NCBI GenBank assembly: GCA_001443375.1
Contig: LDXM01000002.1
Coordinates: forward strand, 62,001-126,000
DNA from: Chloroflexi bacterium CSP1-4
Lineage (GTDB): Bacteria > Chloroflexota > Limnocylindria > Limnocylindrales > CSP1-4
Length of the DNA: 64,000 nucleotides
Direction: 5' to 3'
Positions 26,679-34,304 of this stretch are shown one piece after another. Position 1 is the stretch's first letter. Every line of letters starts with the position of its first letter. Under the pieces are notes generated by a model that saw nothing but the letters and a program-made list of their open reading frames with translations, was not told where the DNA came from and ran no database searches. The position numbers and the translations under genes are program-made.

Positions 26679-27398
26679 TCAGCCGCGCTGGCGTCCGCCG
26701 CGGATGAGCGCCCAGACCAGCGCGAACGCGGCGCCGAGCGCGAGGCCCGCCCGCCAGTCGAGGAGGATCCGCCCGTCGCCGCTCACCCGGCGGGCGATGA
26801 CGAGGCCGGCGTAGCCGCGCTCGCCGATCTCCACGTCCTGCGCCACGACCGTGCGAGCGAAGCTCTGCTCGATGCGCACCGGGCCTCGGGCGACGAGGAA
26901 GCGGGAGATGCCCTGGCGCAACTCGACGCGCTCGGCCAGGGCCGCCCAGAGGAGGCCCTGCGACACCTGCACGTGGTCTGCGCGGGCCACGCCCCAGCCG
27001 CCCTGGACGACCGAGATCTCGCGCGCCTCGGCGCGGCCGATACCGCCCATGCGCACGTCGATGCGGTCGGCATGCGCTTCGCCGATGCCGCCCTGGACGA
27101 TGCTCACGCTCGTGGCCTCGACGCGCTCGGCGCCGCCCTGGGTGATCGAGACGCTCTCCGCGCGGACGACCTGGTCGGCCTGGTCGGCGACGGCCATGAC
27201 CGGCACGCGGACCGGCCCGCGCCTGGCCGCCCGCGGCTCGGCCTTGGGTCCGGTGGCCTTCGGGCTCCTCCGGCGCCGGGGCTTCGCGGCCACGGCGGCT
27301 GCGTCGATCGTCTCGGCCTCGACGACCGCCTCGACGGCGGCCTGGGTCTCGGCGGTGGCCAGCGTGTCGGGGCTGGTCCGGCCGTTCGTGTCGGGCAT
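26679..27398 (-). CDS. Membrane-anchored repeat protein, probable beta-solenoid, unknown function
   Basis: A 239-residue protein I cannot assign to a family. Residues 1-65 are Ala-rich with a basic patch (KPRRRRSPK). Residues 75-205 hold about nine imperfect repeats of 15-16 residues, with cores such as ESVSITQGGAE, TSVSIVQGGIGE, DRIDVRMGGIGR and REISVVQGGWGV. The alternating hydrophobic pattern plus QGG turns suggests a beta-solenoid, loosely like bactofilins. A single transmembrane helix (AGLALGAAFALVWALI) and a basic tail end it. It is the first gene of the UDP-ManNAc3NAcA operon, and its leader has a clear ribosome site (AAAGGA). A scaffold for the membrane glycan machinery is one guess. 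Confidence 0.75.
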   Translation of the reverse strand: MPDTNGRTSPDTLATAETQAAVEAVVEAETIDAAAVAAKPRRRRSPKATGPKAEPRAARRGPVRVPVMAVADQADQVVRAESVSITQGGAERVEATSVSIVQGGIGEAHADRIDVRMGGIGRAEAREISVVQGGWGVARADHVQVSQGLLWAALAERVELRQGISRFLVARGPVRIEQSFARTVVAQDVEIGERGYAGLVIARRVSGDGRILLDWRAGLALGAAFALVWALIRGGRQRG

Positions 27399-27463
27399 GG
27401 TAGGTGTCCTTTCGCGGTCCTCCGGGGAGCGCGCCGGGGGCGTTCGGGTGGCTGCGGACCGCT

Positions 27464-27469
27464 AGGGTA
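27464..27469 (-). promoter_or_regulatory. -10 element for the ten-gene polysaccharide operon
   Basis: TACCCT on the minus strand, about 65 bases before ATG 27398, followed by a leader with AAAGGA. It lies back to back with the promoter of the DUF3048 gene. Confidence 0.45.
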
Positions 27470-27516
27470 CCGCCCACGCGCGATCACGTCGCGTGCCGCT
27501 CGGAAGGACAGGCTGG

Positions 27517-27522
27517 TACCAT
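27517..27522 (+). promoter_or_regulatory. -10 element for the DUF3048 lipoprotein gene
   Basis: TGGTACCAT contains TACCAT, ten bases before GTG 27533. Confidence 0.5.
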
Positions 27523-27532
27523 CCCGCCCGCC

Positions 27533-28714
27533 GTGCTCGCCTTCCCCCGGCCCTCCGCCGCCCACCTCCTCGCCATCCTGGTCCTGCTTTCGCTCGCCCT
27601 GGCCTGCGCCCAGCCCACGACGACCTCGCCGGCCGTCCCCGGGGACCCTACGATCACGCCGAGGTCGAACCCGACGGCGAGCCCGAGCCCGACCCCGTCG
27701 CCGAGCCCCACGCCGGCGCCGACCCCGGTCGCCGCCACCCTCAACGGCGCCTGGATCCCGGCCGCGGAGGCCGAGCGAGCCCAGCGCCACCCGATCGCGG
27801 TCATGGTGGACGACCAGGTGGCCGCGCGGCCGCAGTCGGGCCTTTCCGACGCGGACCTCATCTACCAGGCACCGGCCGAGGGCGGCATCCCACGCTACAT
27901 GCTCGTCTTCCAGGCCGGGGACCCGCCGGCGGTGGGGCCGGTCCGCAGCAGCCGGCGCTACTTCATCGGCTGGGCCGCGGAGTGGCGCGCCGTCTACGTC
28001 CACGTGGGCGGTGCGCCCAACGCGCTGCGCGCCCTGCGCGAGCTGAACGGCGACCTCGTCTGGGACGCCGACGAGTACCGCTGGGGCGGCGACCCCGGCT
28101 ACCTGTGGCGCATCCCCGAGCGCTTCTCACCGCACAACGTCTACTCGTCCGGGGAGAAGCTGCGGGCGCTGGCCGACCGCGTGGGGGCCGACCAGCCCTT
28201 CACGACCCCCGCCTGGACGTTCAAGGAGTCCGCCGGCATGGCCGAGCGGCCACGCGGCGGCTCGATCGTCGTGCCCTACCTCGAGAACCGCATCACCTAC
28301 TCGTACGACCGGGCCTCGAACCGCTACCTGCGGGCCACCAGCTCGGAGAAGCTGCAGAAGGACGCGGGGACGGACCGCGCCATCGCGCCCGCCAACGTCG
28401 TGGTGTTGTTCATGGGCGTGGCCCCGCTGCGCGATGACGGGCCTTCGAGCACGAACGAGAAGAAGAACCGCCTGGAGATCGACTACATCGGGCAGGGCCG
28501 GGCGCTCGTGTTCCGGGACGGTGCGCTCGTGGACGCCACGTGGTCGAAGGCGGACGACGCCTCGCCGACCCTGCTGCTCTACGCCTCGGGGACGCTCAAG
28601 GGGACGCCCGTGGCGCTCGTGCGAGGCCAGATCGTCATCCAGGTCGTGCCCACTTCCACGCAGGTGACCTGGAAGCTCGGCCGGCCGGCGTCGGTCCTTG
28701 AGCGGGCGCAGTAG
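27533..28714 (+). CDS. DUF3048-domain lipoprotein (YerB-like)
   Basis: A 393-residue exported lipoprotein. GTG 27533 gives a compact signal peptide ending in the lipobox LALAC. A Pro/Ser/Thr linker (PSPTPSPSPTP) leads to the DUF3048 domain, recognised by HPIAVMVDDQVAARPQSGL, LIYQAPAEGGIPRYMLVF, GPVRSSRRYF and, towards the end, NRLEIDYIGQGRALVFRDG. The family (B. subtilis YerB) is extracytoplasmic and its reaction is unknown. It is divergent from the polysaccharide operon and probably monocistronic. A pair of GC palindromes follows the stop. Confidence 0.88.
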   Translation: MLAFPRPSAAHLLAILVLLSLALACAQPTTTSPAVPGDPTITPRSNPTASPSPTPSPSPTPAPTPVAATLNGAWIPAAEAERAQRHPIAVMVDDQVAARPQSGLSDADLIYQAPAEGGIPRYMLVFQAGDPPAVGPVRSSRRYFIGWAAEWRAVYVHVGGAPNALRALRELNGDLVWDADEYRWGGDPGYLWRIPERFSPHNVYSSGEKLRALADRVGADQPFTTPAWTFKESAGMAERPRGGSIVVPYLENRITYSYDRASNRYLRATSSEKLQKDAGTDRAIAPANVVVLFMGVAPLRDDGPSSTNEKKNRLEIDYIGQGRALVFRDGALVDATWSKADDASPTLLLYASGTLKGTPVALVRGQIVIQVVPTSTQVTWKLGRPASVLERAQ

Positions 28715-28742
28715 CGGCCGCGGCCGCATGACCAGCGGTCAT
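28714..28742. terminator. Two adjacent palindromes between converging genes
   Basis: GCGGCCGCGGCCGC (28714-28727) is followed at once by ATGACC-AGC-GGTCAT (28728-28742). They start inside the DUF3048 stop and cover the stop of the converging glycosyltransferase. Likely bidirectional transcript-ending hairpins without a U-tract. Confidence 0.45.
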
Positions 28743-30058
28743 ACGTGCCCGGTGCGGGCCGAGGCCGCGGCGTCCGCGTAGACGGCGCGCGTCTCGCGAG
28801 CCACGTCGTGCCAGGTGCGTCGCGGACCGGCGGCGCGCGCCTGGGCGGCCCGGGCGAGCTGGGCGTGGATGCGGCCGTCGGACCAGATGGAGCGCAGTGC
28901 GGCGGCGAGGCGCGCCGCGTCGCGCGGCTCGACGAGGATGCCGGCGCTGCCCACGATCTCGGGCAGCGGCCCGGTCTTCGAGGCCACGACCGGGATACCC
29001 AGGGCCAGCGCCTCGGTCGCGGCCAGACCGGTGCCCTCGCTGATGGTCGGGAACACGAAGCCGCCGGACCCGGCCTCCAGGCTCGCCAGCTCGTCGTGCG
29101 AGAGGCGCGGCGTGAGGCGCACGAGATCGGCCACGCCGTAGCGCTCCGCGGCGCGGCCGAGAGCGGCCACGTCGGTGGCGTCGGCGCCGGCAGCGCCGGC
29201 CAGCACGACGAAGGGCGGCCACGCCTCGGCAGCCCCCGCGGCCTTGCCCGCCTTCGTCGCCTTGCCCGTGGCGCCCTCCGCGCGCAGCCCCTGCAGCGCG
29301 GCGAACAGCGTGCCGAGGTCCTTGCGCGCGTCGTAGCGCCCGGCGAAGACAAGGTACTTGTCGGGCAGCTCCAGGCGGGCGCGGATGGCCGCCACCCTGT
29401 CCACCTCGGCCGCCGCCGGCCCGAAGGCCTCGTCGGCGGCGAGCGGCACGACGACGATCCGCTCCGGCCTGATGTGGATGCGCCGGCGCGCGGATTCCCC
29501 CGTCGCCCGCGAGGTGACGATGAGTCGCGTCGCGTCGCGCAGGACCCGCGCGCGCAGGCGATGGCCGAAGCGGGCCGCGATGCTGCGGGCGTAGACCTCG
29601 GGCAGCTCCCACGGGGCGAGGTCGAGGAGCGTGGCCACGACCGGCAGCCGCGAGCCGAGCGGCACCGCCCCGCCCGCCGTGTGGTAGACGCTGCCGACGG
29701 CCCCCGCTTCCTCGGCGTGGCGGGCCGTGCCGACCTCCGCTCCGCGCAGCAGGAAGGAGTCGATGGTCAGGCCGCCCGAGCGCAGCAGCCGTGCCGTTGG
29801 TGGCACCCGGCGCCGACCGGCCACCACCAGGCCCCGCCGCTCCAACTCGTCGGCCGGATCGTCGCGCAGCGTGCGCAGGAGGACCACGAACGATTCGCCG
29901 GGCAGGGGTCGCGCCGCATATGCGGAGAGCAGCCGATCCAGGTAGGCGGCGGTGATGGGGGTGCGCTCGGGCTCCTGGAGCGGCCGCAGGTCGATGACGA
30001 CGCGCGTGCCGGGCGGTCGGGGGGCGTCGCGCGGCATGAGGTCGGAGAGCGTGCGCAT
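28739..30058 (-). CDS. Glycosyltransferase family 4 (mannosyltransferase-like)
   Basis: A 439-residue GT-B enzyme. The N-terminal region starts VVIDLRPLQEPERTPITAAY, as in mannosyltransferases of the GT4 family. The donor domain has KYLVFAGRYDARKDLGTLF and the classical E-x7-E motif in FVFPTISEGTGLAATEALAL. A lysine- and alanine-rich insert (around GATGKATKAGKAAGAAEAW) sits in the donor domain. It is coupled to the upstream GT2 gene by a one-base overlap (TGATG). A polyprenol-mannose synthase next door makes a mannose acceptor or donor route plausible, but that is inference. Confidence 0.87.
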   Translation of the reverse strand: MRTLSDLMPRDAPRPPGTRVVIDLRPLQEPERTPITAAYLDRLLSAYAARPLPGESFVVLLRTLRDDPADELERRGLVVAGRRRVPPTARLLRSGGLTIDSFLLRGAEVGTARHAEEAGAVGSVYHTAGGAVPLGSRLPVVATLLDLAPWELPEVYARSIAARFGHRLRARVLRDATRLIVTSRATGESARRRIHIRPERIVVVPLAADEAFGPAAAEVDRVAAIRARLELPDKYLVFAGRYDARKDLGTLFAALQGLRAEGATGKATKAGKAAGAAEAWPPFVVLAGAAGADATDVAALGRAAERYGVADLVRLTPRLSHDELASLEAGSGGFVFPTISEGTGLAATEALALGIPVVASKTGPLPEIVGSAGILVEPRDAARLAAALRSIWSDGRIHAQLARAAQARAAGPRRTWHDVARETRAVYADAAASARTGHV

Positions 30059-30918
30059 CAGCCGCCCCGGCGGGCCCCGGCCTCGGGAGTGGCGGCGGCC
30101 TCGGGAGTGGCAGCGGCCTCGGGGGCGGCCGCTGCCCGCACACGAGAACGGCGGCCGCGCAGCTCGTCCCAGCGCAGCTGCAGCACGACCGCGAGCGCCT
30201 CGACGATGATGCGCCGGCTCATCTTGCTGACGCCGATGCGGCGGTCGACGAAGACGATGGGCATCTCGACGACGCGCGCGCCGAGCCGGTCGGCGAGGTA
30301 GGTCATCTCGATCTGGAAGACGTAACCGCCGGCGTGGACGTATTCGCGCGGCAGGGCGGCGAGGGTCGCCGCGCGCCAGGCCTTGAAGCCGCCGGTCAGG
30401 TCGCGCGGGCCGAGCCCGAGCACGAGCCTCGCGAAGAGCGAGCCACCCCGGGAGACGAACCGCCGCGTCAGCCCCCAGTCGCGCACGTCGCCACCGGCGG
30501 TGTAGCGGGAGCCGATCACGAGGTCGGCCCCCTCGAGCGCCCCGACGAGCCCCGGGAGGTACGACGGGTCGTGCGACCAGTCCGCGTCCATCTGGACGAC
30601 GCGCCCGGCGCCCCCCTCGAGCGCGGCCGCAAAGCCGGCCAGGTAGGCGCGCCCGAGGCCCGCCTTGCCGGGGCGGTGGAGCACTCGCACGTGGGGGTCG
30701 GCGGCGGCCATGGCGTCGGCCAGTTCTCCCGTCCCGTCTGGCGAGGCGTCGTCCACGACCAGCAGGGTGGCGCCGGGGAGTCGCGCCAGGATCGCCGCGC
30801 AGATCGGCTGAAGGTTGTCCGCCTCGTCGTACGTCGGCAGCACGACCCACGTGTCCGTGTATCGAGCTTCTGCGTCAGGGGCGCGCTCGAGCCCGTGCGC
30901 CGGCAAGGGGACGGTCAT
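30058..30918 (-). CDS. Polyprenol-phosphate mannosyltransferase-like GT2 enzyme
   Basis: A 286-residue GT-A glycosyltransferase resembling dolichyl/polyprenyl-phosphate mannose synthases, which move a hexose from GDP- or UDP-sugar to a lipid phosphate. Motifs are VVLPTYDEADNLQPI, LLVVDDASPDGTGELAD, the metal-binding VVQMDADWSHDPSYLP, VIGSRYTAGG and LTGGFKAWRA, then VVEMPIVFVDRRIGVSKMS. It lacks C-terminal transmembrane helices, as in the soluble bacterial type. The C-terminus carries three copies of an EAAATP-like repeat. Its start has a TACACT hexamer seven bases upstream. Confidence 0.92.
   Translation of the reverse strand: MTVPLPAHGLERAPDAEARYTDTWVVLPTYDEADNLQPICAAILARLPGATLLVVDDASPDGTGELADAMAAADPHVRVLHRPGKAGLGRAYLAGFAAALEGGAGRVVQMDADWSHDPSYLPGLVGALEGADLVIGSRYTAGGDVRDWGLTRRFVSRGGSLFARLVLGLGPRDLTGGFKAWRAATLAALPREYVHAGGYVFQIEMTYLADRLGARVVEMPIVFVDRRIGVSKMSRRIIVEALAVVLQLRWDELRGRRSRVRAAAAPEAAATPEAAATPEAGARRGG
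30079..30132 (-). repeat. Three tandem 18-base repeats at the GT2 3' end
   Basis: GGCCTCGGGAGTGGCGGC (plus-strand reading) recurs at 30079-30096 and 30097-30114, with a third, decayed copy at 30115-30132. They code for the disordered Ala-Pro-Glu tail of the GT2 enzyme and could vary in number between strains. Confidence 0.8.
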
Positions 30919-30925
30919 CCCGGGC

Positions 30926-30931
30926 AGTGTA
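30926..30931 (-). promoter_or_regulatory. -10 element for the GT2-GT4 pair
   Basis: TACACT on the minus strand, seven bases before ATG 30918; leaderless arrangement. Confidence 0.5.
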
Positions 30932-30953
30932 GCGGGGGCGATGGCTCGACCGG

Positions 30954-33900
30954 CTACTGGACGGTCACGGTCGTTTGGCTGAGATTGCGATGGCCGCCCG
31001 TGTCGATGCCGGCGACCGTCACCGTCGCCGGACCGCTCCCGCCTGGGGCGACGGTGAAGACGGCCTGGAACCGGCCGTCGCTACGCTTGACGGCCGCGGC
31101 CGACCGCGCGGCGAGTCCCGCCTGTGCCAGCGTCACCGTCGGTGGCGATCGCAGCGGCTCGGCGGACGTCACGATCACCGTCAGCCGCTGGCCGGCCGCC
31201 ACGACGCGCGACGAGGGCGCGATCAGGAAGGCGTCGAGGGTCAGGCCACGCACGATGACCTGCTGCACGCCCCCGGCCGACGCGATGAGCTCGAGCCGGT
31301 AGTACCCGCTCGGCAGCGGCGCCCGTGCGTCGTCCCGCCCGTCCCACGTCCAGGTGGTCGTGCCGGCGTCCCGGGCTCGAGCCTGCCAGGCGGTGCGCAC
31401 GACCTGTCCGGAGGCGTCGGTCACCCGCAACGTCGTCGAGGTGGGCCGGCTCGACCGGAAGCTGACGCTGGTCGTGCGCGCGAGGGCGTCCCCGTCGTTC
31501 GGGAAGAAGACCCCGGGCGAAGCGCGGAGGAAGCCCACCGTGCGGTCGACCCGCACCTCAGCCGTCATCGCCACCGGGTTGCCGGCCGCATCGGCGACCG
31601 TGGCCACGACGGTGTACGTCCCTTCAGCCACGGCCCGACCGCTGCGATCGCGCCCGTTCCAGGCGACCGAACCCGCCACGGACGAGGGGATACGGGCCGT
31701 CCAGATCGTGGCCGTCGGGCTGCGCACGGAGATCGTCCCCGCGGCCGCCTCGTCGAGGGTCCAGCGGATGGTGGCCGTATCCTGCCATCCGTCGCCGTTG
31801 GGCGAGAACGCGTTGCTCGTGGCGTCGGGCGCGAGCGCCTTCGGGGACGCCGTTACGGTGCCCTGCGGATCACGGACATCGACGCCGATCTGCACGGTCG
31901 TCTGGACCGCGTTCCCGGCCTCGTCGGCGCCGGAGGCGGTCGCGAGATACGTGCCGTCGGCGACGAGAGCGCCGGCCGCATCCCGACCGTCCCACGTCGC
32001 GTCGATGACGCCTCCATCCCCGCTGAAGGTCCGGACAAGCGTCCCGGCGGCATCGCCGACCGAGATCGACCAGCGGACCGCGCCGGCGGACGCCACGGCC
32101 GTCAGGCGCGCGATCTCCTGCCGTCCGTCCCCGTCGGGCGAGATCCAGGTCTGCGTGACGCTCATGGGCGTGATGGCCGGTGGCGCCGTGTCCACCGTGA
32201 ACGTGGCCCCTCCCAGGGGTAGCTTCGGGTCCGTCATGTCGGCCGCCGGAGCCGCGTAACTCATGCCGCCGCGCACACCGACGAGCTGGAGCAGGTACGT
32301 GCCGTCGGGCAGCGAGGCGCCACCGAGACGGCCGTCCCAGTCGTACGTCCGGTCGCCGGCGGCGAGACCCGGCAGCGAGAGCGCGCCGACGAGGCCACGG
32401 TCCGCTGCGCGGTAGATGCTCAGCGTCAACCCGTCCATGGCCGGGTCGAGACGGTACGAGATGCGCAGCGCGTCGCGCGCCCCGTCGCCGTTGGGCGAGA
32501 AGACGGCCGTCTCGCCGGACGCGGGCGAGTAGGCCGAATCTCCGGTCGCCGTCGGCGTGTTCTCGGCGCCCAGGTGGAGGCCCGCCACGCCGACATCGAC
32601 GAACTTCGCCTTGAGGAGCGCATACAGCTCCGGCCGGGCGCCGTCGTAGCCGAGCGCCCAGATACCGGCGCCGCGCAGGTTGCTGACGTTCACCAGGTCG
32701 TACTTCGCACCGAGGCTCTCGACATCGTCGTAGTAGAGCTGGCGCCAGGTCGTGGGGCAGGTCGTGCAGTACTGCCATTCGTAGGCGGACCAGGGGACCT
32801 GCTCAGTGGCATCCCAGCGACGGCCCTTCGCCGTCGCGTGGTCCACCGCCGTCGTGTAGAGCACGCTCGAGGAGTAGCCGTACGTCGAGGAGCCGGGTCG
32901 CGTCGGCGCGTGCAGGGCGTCGCTCGTGGTGGACCAGGCGCGGCCGTAGTACGGGACGCCCAGGATGATCTGGCTCGCGCTCGTGCGCTCGAGGTACCTC
33001 GCCACCGTGTCGGTCAGGTCGTAGGCCGGGCCGGTCAGCGGCGAGATCGAGGCCGCGGTACCCGAGCTCGAGGTGCGGTAGTCGTAGCCCATGATGAAGA
33101 CGGCGTCGGCGGCCCCCGGCGCGGTGAGCGCGGCCACGTCGTAGTTGCCGATCCAGCCGGTCGTGTCGAAGGTCAGCTGGTAGCCCGGCGCCTGCACGTC
33201 GAGCGCCGCCCGCACCTGCCTCACGAAGGTCACGTAGTTCGCGCCCTGGCCGCTGGGGATGGGCTCGAAGTCGAGGTTCACGCCGTCGGCGCCCCGATCG
33301 CGGACGGCGGCGGCGATCTCGTCGGCCAGCGTCTGGCGGGCGGTCTCGCTGGAGAGGAGTGCCGTCGAAGCGCTCGACTGGCTGGCCGTCCAGCCGAATC
33401 GCTGCACGGTCAAGACGACGCGCGTGCCGTTCGCGTGCGCGGCGTTGATGACGTTCGTCAGCGCGTTGCTCGTCCAGCCCGCCCAGCCCGTGTCGGTCGT
33501 GCCGTCGGAGCGCTTGGTGATGAGATGACCGTCCTTGTCCGCGCCGACGCCGAAGTAGGCGATCGTGGACAGGACGCTGTAATCGAGGCGGGTCGATGAG
33601 TCCTGAAGCTCCCAGTAGGGCAGGAAACCGAAGACCTCGCGGCGCAGGCCACCGGGAGCCACGCGGGCTGCGAGCATCCGTTCGGGTGCGCGGGCGACCG
33701 AGACCGCCGGATCGACCGAGAGCGCAGAAGGCGAGTCCGGGACCGGAACCGAGTCGGGCGCGACCGGCGGCTCGTTCTCTTCGCCACGCTTCGCGGAGCC
33801 TGTCTCGACCAGCTCCTTCCCGCTCTTGCGGGCAGCGGGCAACGGGCGCGGCGCGCGTCCGCCCACCGACCAGTCGTCGTCGTACCGGGGCCGGAAGGGA

Positions 33901-34175
33901 ACCTTCACCCGCTCGCCCGGCACGAAGGCGATCCTGTCGCCGGCGTGGTTCAGCGCGTCCTCGTAGTGGATCGTCGGCTGGAGCCGCCCCTGGGCGTCGG
34001 GCGAGCCCGGGGCCGGGCCGGCCTGCCCGCGCGCGGTCGGTGCTCCGGCCAGCCACGGCGCGGGCACGACGAGAGCGACGGCGAGCACCACGGCGAGGGC
34101 GCTCAGGCGGCGGCGACGGTTCGGCAAGCGGCGCACCTCCGTGGGGCGGCAGGCAAGCTGCCACCGGGAAGGCAC
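30954..34175 (-). CDS. Secreted GH18 hydrolase with FlgD-type Ig repeats
   Basis: A very large exported protein (1073 residues from GTG 34175; GTG 34136 would remove 13 residues and give a shorter signal peptide). After the signal peptide and a linker, a GH18 domain spans about residues 175-525: VFGFLPYWELQ, then the catalytic DGVNLDFE at 297-304 with the acid E304, AVFIMGYDYRTSS, ILGVPYYGRAW and GAGIWALGYDG. The N in DGVNLDFE is as in SleL/YaaH-type enzymes that cut peptidoglycan or chitin. Then come at least three FlgD-like Ig units opening with VFSPNGDG, WISPDGDG or AFSPNGDG, and a terminal module of about 190 residues shared with the protein at 34305-36344. A role in wall or matrix remodelling is likely. 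Confidence 0.88.
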   Translation of the reverse strand: MPSRWQLACRPTEVRRLPNRRRRLSALAVVLAVALVVPAPWLAGAPTARGQAGPAPGSPDAQGRLQPTIHYEDALNHAGDRIAFVPGERVKVPFRPRYDDDWSVGGRAPRPLPAARKSGKELVETGSAKRGEENEPPVAPDSVPVPDSPSALSVDPAVSVARAPERMLAARVAPGGLRREVFGFLPYWELQDSSTRLDYSVLSTIAYFGVGADKDGHLITKRSDGTTDTGWAGWTSNALTNVINAAHANGTRVVLTVQRFGWTASQSSASTALLSSETARQTLADEIAAAVRDRGADGVNLDFEPIPSGQGANYVTFVRQVRAALDVQAPGYQLTFDTTGWIGNYDVAALTAPGAADAVFIMGYDYRTSSSGTAASISPLTGPAYDLTDTVARYLERTSASQIILGVPYYGRAWSTTSDALHAPTRPGSSTYGYSSSVLYTTAVDHATAKGRRWDATEQVPWSAYEWQYCTTCPTTWRQLYYDDVESLGAKYDLVNVSNLRGAGIWALGYDGARPELYALLKAKFVDVGVAGLHLGAENTPTATGDSAYSPASGETAVFSPNGDGARDALRISYRLDPAMDGLTLSIYRAADRGLVGALSLPGLAAGDRTYDWDGRLGGASLPDGTYLLQLVGVRGGMSYAAPAADMTDPKLPLGGATFTVDTAPPAITPMSVTQTWISPDGDGRQEIARLTAVASAGAVRWSISVGDAAGTLVRTFSGDGGVIDATWDGRDAAGALVADGTYLATASGADEAGNAVQTTVQIGVDVRDPQGTVTASPKALAPDATSNAFSPNGDGWQDTATIRWTLDEAAAGTISVRSPTATIWTARIPSSVAGSVAWNGRDRSGRAVAEGTYTVVATVADAAGNPVAMTAEVRVDRTVGFLRASPGVFFPNDGDALARTTSVSFRSSRPTSTTLRVTDASGQVVRTAWQARARDAGTTTWTWDGRDDARAPLPSGYYRLELIASAGGVQQVIVRGLTLDAFLIAPSSRVVAAGQRLTVIVTSAEPLRSPPTVTLAQAGLAARSAAAVKRSDGRFQAVFTVAPGGSGPATVTVAGIDTGGHRNLSQTTVTVQ

Positions 34176-34197
34176 CGTACGTCGGATGGAGGGCCGC

Positions 34198-34215
34198 GAC
34201 CATCGGCCGATGGTC
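34198..34215. promoter_or_regulatory. Perfect 18-bp palindrome upstream of the GH18 gene
   Basis: GACCATCGGCCGATGGTC equals its own reverse complement. It sits 23 bases before GTG 34175 in the 129-base gap between the two exported-protein genes. It could be an operator; a hairpin at the end of the upstream transcript is the alternative. Confidence 0.45.
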
Positions 34216-34304
34216 CCAGTCCCGACCAGTACGGAGGGATGCGGTGTGGTCGCGTGCGTTCCGGTCCGGTCGCCCGGCGGCGGCCCGAGACGATGAGTCG
34301 GACC

